Below, piece by piece: positions 52,770 through 60,867 of a stretch of 64,000 nt of DNA. A program made the position numbers and the translations under genes. The notes beneath the pieces are model-generated. The model was given only the letters and a program-made list of their open reading frames with translations, was not told the DNA's origin and searched no databases. Within the stretch, counting starts at the first letter, position 1. Every line of letters begins with the position of its first letter. Source of the stretch: Bacillota bacterium (GTDB lineage: Bacteria > Bacillota > Clostridia > Christensenellales > UMGS416); NCBI GenBank assembly GCA_023435705.1, contig JAEYRH010000016.1, positions 372,001-436,000 on the forward strand, given 5' to 3'.

Positions 52770-52793
52770 ATCATAATAAGCGAGGAACACACC

Positions 52794-53084
52794 ATGTACC
52801 AAGACGAAACCTTAACTTGCAGAGACTGTGGCGAAGAATTTGTCTTCACCGCACGCGATCAGGAGTTTTTTGCCGAGAAGGGCTTCACCAATAAGCCCAC
52901 CCGCTGCAAGAGCTGCCGTAATGCCCGTAAAAACGATGGTTATAACGGCGGCGGCAACAGGCGTCCTGCCCGTGAAATGTATGATGCAGTTTGCGCTCAG
53001 TGCGGCAAGCCCACCCAGGTGCCCTTCATGCCCAAGAATGATCGGCCGGTTTACTGCAGCGATTGCTTCACCAGAAACCGCTAA
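52794..53084 (+). CDS. Small zinc-ribbon protein
   Basis: 96-residue protein with two zinc-binding knuckle pairs: CRDC with CKSC near the start, and CAQC with CSDC at the end. The N-terminal half (LTCRDCGEEFVFTARDQEFF and PTRCKSCR) matches the probable zinc-ribbon domain family found in many Clostridia and Chloroflexi. A basic, Gly/Asn-rich linker joins the two modules. Nucleic-acid binding is a reasonable guess, but no function is known. It has its own promoter, a structured leader and a strong terminator, and is a single-gene unit. Confidence 0.88.
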   Translation: MYQDETLTCRDCGEEFVFTARDQEFFAEKGFTNKPTRCKSCRNARKNDGYNGGGNRRPAREMYDAVCAQCGKPTQVPFMPKNDRPVYCSDCFTRNR

Positions 53085-53096
53085 GAAACAAAACAG

Positions 53097-53126
53097 AAAG
53101 CCGCCAGCGATGGCGGCTTTTGTTTT
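53097..53126 (+). terminator. Rho-independent terminator of the zinc-ribbon gene
   Basis: Arms AAAGCCGCCA and TGGCGGCTTT with a GCGA loop, followed by TTTTGTTTT-like sequence. Confidence 0.93.
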
Positions 53127-53171
53127 ATCATCTGAACAACATAAACGCGCTGACTGGGCAAACATTACCAA

Positions 53172-53828
53172 CTATTCAGCGGCAGCCCCTAGAAAGATGG
53201 AATTGACCGTGCCATCTTTCATGCCAAAGATCAGACCGCCAAACACTGTGCCTGCGACAATGCTCTCCGCTACGGCTTCGTCGGACTGGTCTTCCACAAG
53301 ATCGCCATAAGCCAGAAGCGCATCATCCTTCGTACTGCCAATTTTGATGCCTTTGGCTGTGGCAAAATCATTGGGAGCTTCGGCAGCAATGGCATAAACC
53401 ACGAACTCCGATTCTGCTTTATCGCTTTCCACCATGCTCACAGTCAGGCCCTTGGCAGGATAATTCCAGTTGGAGTGCTTCTTGCCGTCTGCGCCCCACA
53501 CCTCAGCCTCAGTTTCTGACTCCGCTTTTCCGATGGCAGCAATTAACTCGCTTTCGGTCATCCCAAGCTTCAATGTGCCAATGGTCTCAGTTTTCATCAA
53601 CTCCATGCCGAGTTGGCCATAATCCTTACCGGTGCTCGCGGCAGTCTCCGTGGCCGCGACTGTCTCAACCGGGGTCTCTGTTGGAACGATGGTCTCGGCT
53701 ACAGTAGGAGTTGGGCTGGCTGGTGCGTCAGTGGGCTTATTCGATGCAGTTGCTGGCAATTCAACCGTGCAGGCAGCCATGCTGATTGTCATCAGCAACG
53801 CAAACAGGATTATCAAAATTTTCTTCAC
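53172..53828 (-). CDS. Lipoprotein of unknown function
   Basis: 218 residues with a signal peptide and lipobox ISMAAC at about residue 19. A Thr/Pro/Ala-rich linker (about 25-70) is followed by a globular domain with two similar halves, each with a short GTLKLGMTESEL- or IKIGSTKDDAL-like motif. This resembles small outer-surface folds of the SmpA/BamE type, where such motifs recur, but the match is weak. Translation starts at GTG 53828, with GAGGTGA 5 nt upstream. An extended -10 (TGATATACT) lies upstream on the minus strand. Confidence 0.78.
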   Translation of the reverse strand: MKKILIILFALLMTISMAACTVELPATASNKPTDAPASPTPTVAETIVPTETPVETVAATETAASTGKDYGQLGMELMKTETIGTLKLGMTESELIAAIGKAESETEAEVWGADGKKHSNWNYPAKGLTVSMVESDKAESEFVVYAIAAEAPNDFATAKGIKIGSTKDDALLAYGDLVEDQSDEAVAESIVAGTVFGGLIFGMKDGTVNSIFLGAAAE

Positions 53829-53918
53829 GTTCTCACCTCATTTGTATTCCAGAGCTCATGCTAATAAGTATATCATAACACCAGCCCACAGGCGCAGAAA
53901 TTAAAGATTTTACATCTT

Positions 53919-54443
53919 TTAAGTCTTGTCGCCGAATGCTGGTTCATCACGAAGCAACCTTCGGGCCAGTTCTGCCTGGTTTTGTTCAATCTTCTCCAGG
54001 CGCTTGATTATATCCTCTACAAGGATCTCTGCCTTCAGGTTCACTTCATAATCGTGTTCCGCCCGAATGCGGTCCTTCTTCTCCTGCCGGTTCTGGCTCA
54101 TCATGATCACCGGAGCCTGCAACGCTGCCACACAGGAAAGCACCAGATTCATCAGAATAAAGGGGTACGGATCAAATGGCTTGGTAAGCAGCGCAAAGGA
54201 GTTTAGCATGATCCATAACGCAAGTATTGACACAAAGATGCCGATGAAAAGCCAACTGCCGGCAAATTTGGCGATATGATCAGCCATCCTGTCTCCGGCT
54301 GTCAGTTTATCACGGTGCTCCAGGCTGATGTCCTTTGAAATGCGCTGCTGGGTGAGCAGCGCCAAGAGCTCCTGCTCCTCCAGGGCTGACGTCTCATCGT
54401 CCAGAATCATACGGATCAAATCTGCGTTGGTTGGCTTATCCAT
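53919..54443 (-). CDS. DUF1003 membrane protein
   Basis: 174-residue protein with two transmembrane helices (about 63-85 and 95-118) joined by the short loop LTKPFDPYPFILMNL, which is the DUF1003 hallmark, and a C-terminal coiled coil. The function of the family is unknown. GGGAGAGG lies before ATG 54443. It is 23 bp after the purine nucleoside phosphorylase gene, so it may be the last member of that operon. Confidence 0.88.
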   Translation of the reverse strand: MDKPTNADLIRMILDDETSALEEQELLALLTQQRISKDISLEHRDKLTAGDRMADHIAKFAGSWLFIGIFVSILALWIMLNSFALLTKPFDPYPFILMNLVLSCVAALQAPVIMMSQNRQEKKDRIRAEHDYEVNLKAEILVEDIIKRLEKIEQNQAELARRLLRDEPAFGDKT

Positions 54444-54466
54444 TTGCCTCTCCCCTATTCGGCTTC

Positions 54467-55276
54467 TTAAATTGCGCCTGCCAACCCTTTCAACAGCTTT
54501 TTCATCTTGTCCTCCACCCTTCGGCCAACTTCCAACACTTCATCATGAGTGATCGGTTGGTCCAGGATGCCTGCTGCCATGTTGGTCATGCAGGAGACTC
54601 CCAACACCTTGATACCGCATTGGCTGGCCGCGATTGCCTCCGGCACGGTGGACATCCCAACGGCATCGGCGCCAAGCATGCGGGCCATACGGATTTCGGC
54701 GGGTGTCTCATACTGTGGGCCCAGAAACATCGCATAAACGCCCTTTCGCAGCATCACGCCCAACTCCTGCGCCACCGCCTCGGCCCGGCGGATGAGCTCG
54801 GGTGCATAAACATGTGACATATCAAAGAACCATTTGCCGGTTTCCTCCACGTAATCCCGGTTGACCGGCGTCACGCCCATCAGGTTCAGGTGGTCGGTGA
54901 TCAGCATCAGGTCTCCAGGGGAAAAGCGCTCGTTGACGGCTCCGGCGGCGTTGGTGAGGATCAGCTTCTCAACGCCTAGTTTCTTAAGCACATAAACCGG
55001 ATAAGCTACCTGGGAAGCCGCATAGCCTTCATAAATATGGTTGCGTCCGCTCATCACCGCACAGGGTACGCCAGACACCCGGCCCAGCAGCAGCTTGCCG
55101 GCATGGCCCACCGCTGTGGAGCGCACAAAGCCGGGGATGTCGCCGTAAGGAATGGCCGCCTCGACGTCCATGATGTCTGAAATGCCACCAAGGCCGGAGC
55201 CCAGCACCATCGCCACCTTAGGCTCGATGCCGCCTGCTGCCGCTTTGATATATTCTACACTTTGCTGCAAATCCAT
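54467..55276 (-). CDS. Purine nucleoside phosphorylase, trimeric type
   Basis: 269-residue enzyme that splits purine nucleosides with phosphate into base and (deoxy)ribose-1-phosphate. The phosphate loop is VLGSGLGG. The base-binding region shows ETPAEIRMAR, and the C-terminal GVSCMTNMAAG carries the conserved Asn. This is the high-molecular-specificity (trimeric, human-like) class, preferring inosine and guanosine. It follows deoB by 3 bp, and the two act in sequence in nucleoside catabolism. Confidence 0.94.
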   Translation of the reverse strand: MDLQQSVEYIKAAAGGIEPKVAMVLGSGLGGISDIMDVEAAIPYGDIPGFVRSTAVGHAGKLLLGRVSGVPCAVMSGRNHIYEGYAASQVAYPVYVLKKLGVEKLILTNAAGAVNERFSPGDLMLITDHLNLMGVTPVNRDYVEETGKWFFDMSHVYAPELIRRAEAVAQELGVMLRKGVYAMFLGPQYETPAEIRMARMLGADAVGMSTVPEAIAASQCGIKVLGVSCMTNMAAGILDQPITHDEVLEVGRRVEDKMKKLLKGLAGAI

Positions 55277-55279
55277 GGT

Positions 55280-56440
55280 TCAACCCCCTATGATTTCACG
55301 GGCAAAAGAAATGCCCTTTTCGATTTTCATGCCAAAGAGACTCGCAATGGTCTGGCCCAGATCACAAAACCCATGGCGCGTGCCCAGATCCGCACCGGCC
55401 TTCATGCGCTTGCCCCAGCCCAGCAATGGCACATGCTCCCGCGTGTGGTCGGTGCCGGGGAAGCAGGGATCTACGCCGTGGTCTGCGGTGAAGATCAAGA
55501 TGTCATCCTCCCTCATCGCCTTGCGGAATTCCGCCACATAGCCATCCACCTCGAGCAGCGCTCTGGCATAGCCGGCGGCGTCGTTGCGGTGGCCGTAGAT
55601 CATGTCAAAGTCCACCAGGTTGGCGAAGAAAAAGCCCTGTTCTGTGCCCCGCATGCAGTCCAGGATGGCATCCAGTCCCTCGCGGTTGTTGTGGGAATGG
55701 ATCCACTCACTGATGGACCGGCCAGCGAAGATGTCCATGATTTTTCCGATGGCCGTCACCTTCACACAGCCCTCATACAGCACGTCCAAAAGGTGGCCCT
55801 TGGGCGGCTCCAGCGAAAAATCACGGCGGTTTTCTGTGCGGCGGAACGCGCCTGGCGCCCCCAGGAAAGGCCTGGCGATCACCCGCCCCACAGCGAAGGG
55901 GCCGGTCAACATCGCGCGTGCCTCCCGGCAGATGCGATACAGCTCATCCAATGGGATCACGCCCTCGTGCGCCGCGATCTGGAACACACTGTCTGCCGAG
56001 GTATAAACAATGGGCTTGCCAGTGCGCATATGCTCCTCACCCAGAGCATCCATGATCTCGGTGCCGGATGCAGCCACGTTGCCAAGCACACCCCGGCCGG
56101 TGCGCCGGGTAAATTCGTCCAGAATCTCCTGCGGGAAACCGTTGGGAAAGGTTGGGAACGGTTGTTCTGACACGATGCCAGCCATTTCCCAATGGCCAGT
56201 AGTGGTGTCCTTCCCCTGGGAAAGCTCCATCATGCGGCCAAAGAACCCTTCTGCCTGCTGCGGATGATAAAATGAAGTGCCGGTGATGTTATGCAAGCCC
56301 AGCTTGCCGAGCTCCGGCAGGGATAGCCCCTGGCTGGCCATTACATGGCCCAGAGAATCGGCGCCTTCGTCACCGAAGGCTGCCGAGTCCGGTTGCCAGC
56401 CAGCTCCAACGCCATCCAACACAACAAGAAAAACCCTCAT
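55280..56440 (-). CDS. deoB: Phosphopentomutase
   Basis: 386-residue metalloenzyme of the alkaline phosphatase superfamily that converts (deoxy)ribose-1-phosphate to the 5-phosphate. Metal-binding motifs are LDGVGAG at the N-terminus and FTADHGVDPCFPGTDHTREHVP near residue 315-340. The active-site Thr lies in GKDTTTGHWEM. It acts directly after the phosphorylase encoded next to it. The gene starts 2 bp after the TIM-barrel gene. Confidence 0.96.
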   Translation of the reverse strand: MRVFLVVLDGVGAGWQPDSAAFGDEGADSLGHVMASQGLSLPELGKLGLHNITGTSFYHPQQAEGFFGRMMELSQGKDTTTGHWEMAGIVSEQPFPTFPNGFPQEILDEFTRRTGRGVLGNVAASGTEIMDALGEEHMRTGKPIVYTSADSVFQIAAHEGVIPLDELYRICREARAMLTGPFAVGRVIARPFLGAPGAFRRTENRRDFSLEPPKGHLLDVLYEGCVKVTAIGKIMDIFAGRSISEWIHSHNNREGLDAILDCMRGTEQGFFFANLVDFDMIYGHRNDAAGYARALLEVDGYVAEFRKAMREDDILIFTADHGVDPCFPGTDHTREHVPLLGWGKRMKAGADLGTRHGFCDLGQTIASLFGMKIEKGISFAREIIGG

Positions 56441-56442
56441 TG

Positions 56443-57306
56443 TCAGCCCTCGATCTCAGGCATTGCGATGCCGAGTTTACGGGCCACTGAGCGAATGTGC
56501 CCGGCGGCCAAGTCATATTCCTCTTCATTTGGCAGGTGTTCCAGCATTACCGGTGCATCGGGGCAATGCTCCATCACTGAGGATAACAGCACCTCATGGT
56601 CAAACCCACCCAAACCGGCCCGCACCTCACTCAGGTGCACGGTCAGGTCATCGGCAAGCAGGATGTCCTTAGCGTGTATTGACCTTACCATGCCCCCAAG
56701 TAGTCGGAAGCACTCCCGTGTCATCGCGGCGTTCTCATAATATAGCCTTGGGTTGCAGGTGATATTGACCAGGTCCACATGCACCGCAAAGCCCGGATGG
56801 TTCACTGCTTCCACCAGATCCAGCATTTCACGCGCTGTTGTCGGCAGCATCCACGGCATCATCTCAAGCGAGAATGCTGTCTTGACAGGGCTCACCTCAT
56901 CGAGCAACCTTTTGATGTATGCAACGATGCGGTCGAATGTTTCTTGCGTAAGGTTCAGGGCGTGAGGGCCGTCCCACCGCTCGCTGCGCGAGCCGGCCAC
57001 ATTCACACAGCAGCGTGCGCCAATTTTCTCGGCCAGTGTGAGCGACTTCACCAGGCCGGCAAAGCCTTTCTCCGCCATAACAGGGTCAGGGTGCAGCGGG
57101 TTGTTCGCCCATGCGCCTACCTCGGCGATTACGATATCATGTTGCCTTGCGGCATCAACATATTCAACGATCTCCGAATCAGAGGCACCGAGACCCACCG
57201 GGCAATAGGCGGCATTGCAGCCCTTGGCGGCAAGCAGCCTCAACCATTCATCGGGGTTTTTCCAGGAACCGGGCAGAGGCATTCCAAATCTCAGAAACTT
57301 ATTCAT
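56443..57306 (-). CDS. Sugar phosphate isomerase/epimerase-like TIM barrel protein
   Basis: 287-residue AP-endonuclease-2-type TIM barrel, the family of xylose isomerase-like and hydroxypyruvate isomerase enzymes. Likely metal ligands lie in FSLEMMPWM (Glu), VHVDLVN (Asp, His) and SIHAKDI (His). The substrate is not known; the operon suggests a sugar or sugar phosphate linked to nucleosides. Two starts are possible: ATG 57306, directly after the preceding stop, or ATG 57315, overlapping it. Confidence 0.85.
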   Translation of the reverse strand: MNKFLRFGMPLPGSWKNPDEWLRLLAAKGCNAAYCPVGLGASDSEIVEYVDAARQHDIVIAEVGAWANNPLHPDPVMAEKGFAGLVKSLTLAEKIGARCCVNVAGSRSERWDGPHALNLTQETFDRIVAYIKRLLDEVSPVKTAFSLEMMPWMLPTTAREMLDLVEAVNHPGFAVHVDLVNITCNPRLYYENAAMTRECFRLLGGMVRSIHAKDILLADDLTVHLSEVRAGLGGFDHEVLLSSVMEHCPDAPVMLEHLPNEEEYDLAAGHIRSVARKLGIAMPEIEG

Positions 57307-57307
57307 T

Positions 57308-57751
57308 TCAGTCATTTTCCAACAGTTCGAGAACAACCTTGAATTTGTTTTCCGTTGCGTCCAGATAAGCATATCGCCCGCCGGTGTATTCACCGGTCTG
57401 GACACACTCCAGTCCCTCGCCCTGAAGCCTCGCAATGTTTTCCTTCATCCCCTGCACGTTGAAAGCAATGTGATGCACGCCTTCGCCTTTTTTGTCCAGG
57501 CGCTCCTGCCATGTGGATGGCTGGCCGTCAGGCTCAATGAGCTCAATACTCAGCTGGCCCACCTGAAAAAATGCCAGCCTGGCCCTTGCCTCCGACGGAG
57601 CGCCGCGATACTGTGTCTGAGCCTTTTCCAGCGGATCCGTCCATGTGATCGGCGGCACGGGCACGCCGAAAAGTTTAGCGTATTCAGAGGCGGTCTTTTC
57701 AATGTCTTCCACTACAAATCCGATCTGGGTCACGGTGTTGTTTCCAAACAT
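57308..57751 (-). CDS. VOC family (glyoxalase-like) protein
   Basis: 147-residue protein with two beta-alpha-beta-beta-beta modules of the vicinal oxygen chelate fold: TQIGFVVEDIEKTASEY for the first and GVHHIAFNVQGMKENI for the second. It is similar to methylmalonyl-CoA epimerase or lactoylglutathione lyase types, with His and Glu at typical metal positions (ELIEP; HHIAF). I start at ATG 57751, with AAGGAGG 8 nt upstream, since the longer frame reaches into the promoter. It is the first gene of the nucleoside operon. Confidence 0.85.
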   Translation of the reverse strand: MFGNNTVTQIGFVVEDIEKTASEYAKLFGVPVPPITWTDPLEKAQTQYRGAPSEARARLAFFQVGQLSIELIEPDGQPSTWQERLDKKGEGVHHIAFNVQGMKENIARLQGEGLECVQTGEYTGGRYAYLDATENKFKVVLELLEND

Positions 57752-57781
57752 GGCAAATGCCTCCTTGGTGCGGATGAAATC

Positions 57782-57810
57782 ATTATAGCCCCCCTCCATC
57801 TCTGTGGCAA
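57782..57810 (-). promoter_or_regulatory. Promoter of the VOC-TIM-deoB-PNP operon
   Basis: TTGCCA (57805-57810) and TATAAT (57782-57787) on the minus strand with a 17-bp spacer, 30 bp before ATG 57751. Confidence 0.82.
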
Positions 57811-57885
57811 TCCTTGGTTGTCATCTGCTGCAATATCCGCATTTGAGAACGATTGCATAGTTATGAAATTGCGTTCATGATATTC

Positions 57886-57917
57886 ATTTGCAATATCAGG
57901 CTTTTAATATTGCAAAT
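57886..57917. promoter_or_regulatory. Perfect inverted repeat upstream of the amino acid transporter
   Basis: 11-bp arms ATTTGCAATAT and ATATTGCAAAT separated by 10 bp. The right arm overlaps the TTGCAA -35 box of the transporter promoter, so a bound protein would probably repress it. Confidence 0.6.
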
Positions 57918-57938
57918 ATGTGAATTTTCTGCTATGGT
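57910..57938 (+). promoter_or_regulatory. Promoter of the amino acid ABC transporter
   Basis: TTGCAA (57910-57915) and TATGGT (57933-57938) with a 17-bp spacer. The -10 is weak, but the position relative to the gene is good. Confidence 0.5.
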
Positions 57939-57999
57939 TAGCATATTATCTTTCTGGTTCAAGCCCAACATATTGACATCCAAAAGTGAGGAGAAAGCA

Positions 58000-58908
58000 A
58001 TGAAGAGAACCATCAGCCTGATCACAGTCATCGTGATGCTGGCAGGCATGCTGGCAGCCTGCACTACTGCCACACCAACTGTGGCAGCCACCACCGAGCC
58101 CACTGTCGCCCCCACTGCGGAAGCGACCGCCGAACCCACCACCGAAACCACCCAGGCTGCAGAAGCCGGCGAGTTCCGCGTGGGCATGGAGTGCGCCTAC
58201 CCTCCTTTCAACTGGACGCAGACCACCGACGCCAACGGCGCCGTGCCGATTGAGGGCACCAATGAGTATGCCGGGGGCTACGATGTGGAAATTGCCAAGA
58301 AAATTGCCGAAGGACTGGGCAAGAAACTGGTCATTGTAAAGACCCAGTGGGACGGCCTGCCCCCGGCGCTGATTTCCGGCACAATCGACGCGATCATCGC
58401 CGGCATGAGCCCAACAGCCGAGCGCAAGCAGACGATTGACTTCTCCGCCAACTATTACCGCTCCAACCTGGTGATCGTGGTGAAGAAGGGCAGCAAGTTT
58501 GAGTCTGCCACCAGCATCCAGGACTTTGCAAACGCCAAGGTCACAGCTCAGTTGAACACGTTCCACTACACCGTGATCGATCAGATCACCGGCGTGGAAA
58601 AGCAGACCGCAATGGATGACTTCGGTGCCATGCGCGTAGCCTTGCAGTCCGGCATCATCGATGGATATGTGTCTGAGCGGCCGGAGGGTGTTTCCGCAAT
58701 GGCTGCCAACTCTGACTTCGTGATGGTGGAATTCGCCGCTGACAAGGGTTTCCAAACCTCTGACGACGATGTGGCCGTGGCTGTGGGTCTCAAGAAAGAT
58801 CAGCCCGAGTTGGTCGCCAAGATCAACGAGATCCTTACAGGCGTGAGCGAAGCCGACCGTGTGGCCATCATGGACCAGGCCATCAAGAATCAGCCCTCCA
58901 TCGAATAA
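58000..58908 (+). CDS. Amino acid ABC transporter substrate-binding lipoprotein
   Basis: 302-residue lipoprotein with lipobox MLAAC and a Thr/Pro/Ala linker (about 22-55), then a family 3 solute-binding domain. GMECAYPPFNW opens the domain and AGMSPTAERKQTIDFS carries the Arg that binds the alpha-carboxylate. The likely substrates are polar amino acids; the exact one is not visible. ATG 58000 has GAGGAG 6 nt upstream. The permease and ATPase genes follow, separated by a large palindrome. Confidence 0.93.
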   Translation: MKRTISLITVIVMLAGMLAACTTATPTVAATTEPTVAPTAEATAEPTTETTQAAEAGEFRVGMECAYPPFNWTQTTDANGAVPIEGTNEYAGGYDVEIAKKIAEGLGKKLVIVKTQWDGLPPALISGTIDAIIAGMSPTAERKQTIDFSANYYRSNLVIVVKKGSKFESATSIQDFANAKVTAQLNTFHYTVIDQITGVEKQTAMDDFGAMRVALQSGIIDGYVSERPEGVSAMAANSDFVMVEFAADKGFQTSDDDVAVAVGLKKDQPELVAKINEILTGVSEADRVAIMDQAIKNQPSIE

Positions 58909-58931
58909 CACCGTAAGTATTTCAAAGCATT

Positions 58932-58975
58932 CAATTTGGGTGCAAGGATTCAATTGAATCCTTGCACCCAAATTG
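58932..58975 (+). repeat. 44-nt perfect palindrome between binding protein and permease genes
   Basis: A complete palindrome with 20-bp arms and an AATT loop. It starts 24 nt after the binding-protein stop. The following sequence is not T-rich, so it may protect the upstream mRNA or reduce read-through to the permease rather than end transcription fully. Confidence 0.7.
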
Positions 58976-59017
58976 TTATAATGACCTATATGCACAGATA
59001 TATGGGAGGACGATAGC

Positions 59018-59887
59018 ATGGCGATGGCAGCCCTCGCTGCAGCGGACAAGAGCTTTTTTGAGTGGGTGGCGGCCATTCTCGTGAAATATTGGCCTATGTT
59101 ATTGCGTGGTGCCGGCATTACGATGCTGATTGCGATGACCGGCACGATTATCGGGTTTCTGATAGGCCTTGTGATCGGCGTCATTCGCACAATCCCAACC
59201 AAGCCTAATGGTTCGATTTTAAGCAAGGTTTTTCGAAGCATCTATACCTTTCTTCTTAATGCCTATATCGAAATTTTCCGCGGCACACCAATGATCGTGC
59301 AGGCGATGGTGATATTTTATGGTATTCCTCTGATTGTGCAGGCTATCGTTCCTGCCGCGCAGGCTATTTCTCCCACGCTGGGTCTTATGTTGAAAGAATT
59401 TCGGCAACTTCCAGTCACTGAAGCCGGAATATTTATCGTATCAATTAATACCGGTGCGTATCTCGCTGAAATCGTTCGTGGCGGAATCCTGTCCATCGAC
59501 AAAGGGCAGTTTGAAGCTGCTCACTCGCTGGGCATGACCCACACGCAGACGATGATCAATATCGTGCTGCCACAAGCCATACGCAACATACTCCCGGCAA
59601 TCGGCAACGAGTTCGTGATCAACATCAAGGACACCTCAGTATTGAATGTGATTTCTGTCTCTGAGCTGTTCTTTGCGTCCAAATCAGTGGCGGGCATTGC
59701 CTACCGCACCTTTGAAGTGTTCTTCATCACCTCGGTGATCTATTTCATCCTCACCTTCACCGTGACCCGGATCCTGCGCTTCATAGAAAAGAAGATGGAT
59801 GGACCGGACAATTTTATGATCCACGGCTCCCAATCGGTGCCGGAGGTGGAGATCGGCCTCAGGATGGGCCGCACCCTGACAAAGTAG
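59018..59887 (+). CDS. Amino acid ABC transporter permease
   Basis: 289-residue inner-membrane permease of the HisM/GlnP family with about five to six transmembrane helices. The ABC-interaction EAA loop is EAAHSLGMTHTQ..LPQA near residue 168-188. A loop of about 20 residues between helices (FRQLPVTEAG) is typical. GGGAGG lies before ATG 59018. The ATPase gene follows by 16 bp. Confidence 0.94.
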   Translation: MAMAALAAADKSFFEWVAAILVKYWPMLLRGAGITMLIAMTGTIIGFLIGLVIGVIRTIPTKPNGSILSKVFRSIYTFLLNAYIEIFRGTPMIVQAMVIFYGIPLIVQAIVPAAQAISPTLGLMLKEFRQLPVTEAGIFIVSINTGAYLAEIVRGGILSIDKGQFEAAHSLGMTHTQTMINIVLPQAIRNILPAIGNEFVINIKDTSVLNVISVSELFFASKSVAGIAYRTFEVFFITSVIYFILTFTVTRILRFIEKKMDGPDNFMIHGSQSVPEVEIGLRMGRTLTK

Positions 59888-59903
59888 CATCGGGAGGACC
59901 GTT

Positions 59904-60638
59904 ATGGAAACCATCATCGAGGTCAAGCACCTGCGCAAAACCTTCGGCAAGACCGAGGTTTTGAAAGATATCAACTTTGACGTGCACAAGGGCGAAGTGG
60001 TTTGCATCATAGGAGCCAGCGGCTCCGGCAAATCCACGCTGCTGCGGTGCATCAACCTGCTTGAAACGCCCACCAGCGGTGAGATCCTCTATCGCGGCAA
60101 GAGCATCCTGAACCACGAAATGCCTGTGAATGCCTATCGCACCAAACTCGGCATGGTGTTTCAACAATTCAACCTGTTCAATAACCTCACGGTGCTGGGC
60201 AATTGCGTGGTGAGCCAGGTGAAGGTGCTCAAGCGCAGCAAGCAGGAATCGGAGCAAACCGCGAAGAAATACCTTGAAATGGTTGGCATGGACCGTTTCA
60301 TCAACGCCAAGCCCCACCAGATCTCCGGGGGCCAGAAGCAGCGTGTGGCAATCGCCCGCGCCCTTTCGATGGAACCGGACGCACTGCTATTTGACGAGCC
60401 CACCAGCGCGCTCGATCCGGAGCTGGTCGGAGAAGTGCTGAAGGTGATGAAGGACCTTGCCCAGCGGGGCCTCACGATGATCGTGGTAACACACGAGATG
60501 ATGTTTGCCCGTGATGTGGCAAACCGCGTGGTCTTTATGGATTCCGGCGTGATCGTGGAGGACGACAGCCCGCAGGTGATCTTCAATAACCCCACACAGG
60601 AGCGAACAAAAGTTTTTTTGAAGAGGGTTCTGGAATAA
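59904..60638 (+). CDS. Amino acid ABC transporter ATP-binding protein
   Basis: 244-residue ATPase of the GlnQ/HisP type. Walker A is GASGSGKST, the signature ISGGQKQRVAIARAL and Walker B LLFDEPTSALD; the H-loop is VTHEM. It powers uptake by the permease before it. GGGAGG lies before ATG 59904. A strong terminator follows. Confidence 0.97.
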   Translation: METIIEVKHLRKTFGKTEVLKDINFDVHKGEVVCIIGASGSGKSTLLRCINLLETPTSGEILYRGKSILNHEMPVNAYRTKLGMVFQQFNLFNNLTVLGNCVVSQVKVLKRSKQESEQTAKKYLEMVGMDRFINAKPHQISGGQKQRVAIARALSMEPDALLFDEPTSALDPELVGEVLKVMKDLAQRGLTMIVVTHEMMFARDVANRVVFMDSGVIVEDDSPQVIFNNPTQERTKVFLKRVLE

Positions 60639-60680
60639 CTTGGTTACTTAGAACATCTCAAAATCCTCAAGACAAAAGAA

Positions 60681-60708
60681 AAACCCTCGCGATTGCGAGG
60701 GTTTTTCT
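60681..60708. terminator. Bidirectional terminator between the ABC operon and tRNA-Val
   Basis: Arms AAACCCTCGC and GCGAGGGTTT with a GATT loop. T-rich tails on both strands let it end the transporter operon and the convergent tRNA transcript. Confidence 0.92.
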
Positions 60709-60711
60709 TTG

Positions 60712-60787
60712 TGGTGGGATTAACAGGGCTCGAACCTGTGACCCCAGCGATGTGAACACTGTGCTCTACCAGCTGAGCTATAATCCC
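60712..60787 (-). tRNA. tRNA-Val (anticodon CAC)
   Basis: 76-nt cloverleaf on the minus strand with acceptor GGGATTA/TAATCCC. The D-arm GCTC..GAGC, anticodon loop TTCACAT and T-arm ACAGG/CCTGT are all present, and CCA is encoded at the 3' end. Confidence 0.95.
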
Positions 60788-60807
60788 ACATGCCGTTCGT
60801 GCAACAT

Positions 60808-60836
60808 ATTCTAACCGATATCCGGACTGTTTTCAA
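60808..60836 (-). promoter_or_regulatory. Promoter of tRNA-Val
   Basis: TTGAAA (60831-60836) and TAGAAT (60808-60813) on the minus strand with a 17-bp spacer. Confidence 0.78.
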
Positions 60837-60867
60837 GGGGTTTGCTCAACTTTTTAGGAGTACTTCA

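Larger units (their letters stand above)
52462..52793. other. Interval with promoter and structured leader of the zinc-ribbon gene
   Basis: About 330 bp without a gene. The first 190 bp are AT-rich with no clear feature. A promoter lies at 52655-52683 and an interleaved inverted-repeat leader at 52703-52769. Confidence 0.6.

Noticed and set aside
57921..57935. CodY-like box (AATTTTCTG half) near the transporter promoter
   Set aside because: Only the left half matches the 15-bp CodY consensus; the right half does not, so it is likely chance in AT-rich DNA.
57946..59241. 431-codon minus-strand ORF opposite the amino acid binding protein
   Set aside because: Its Gly/His-rich translation mirrors the lipoprotein linker and solute-binding domain. 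It also crosses the 44-nt palindrome.
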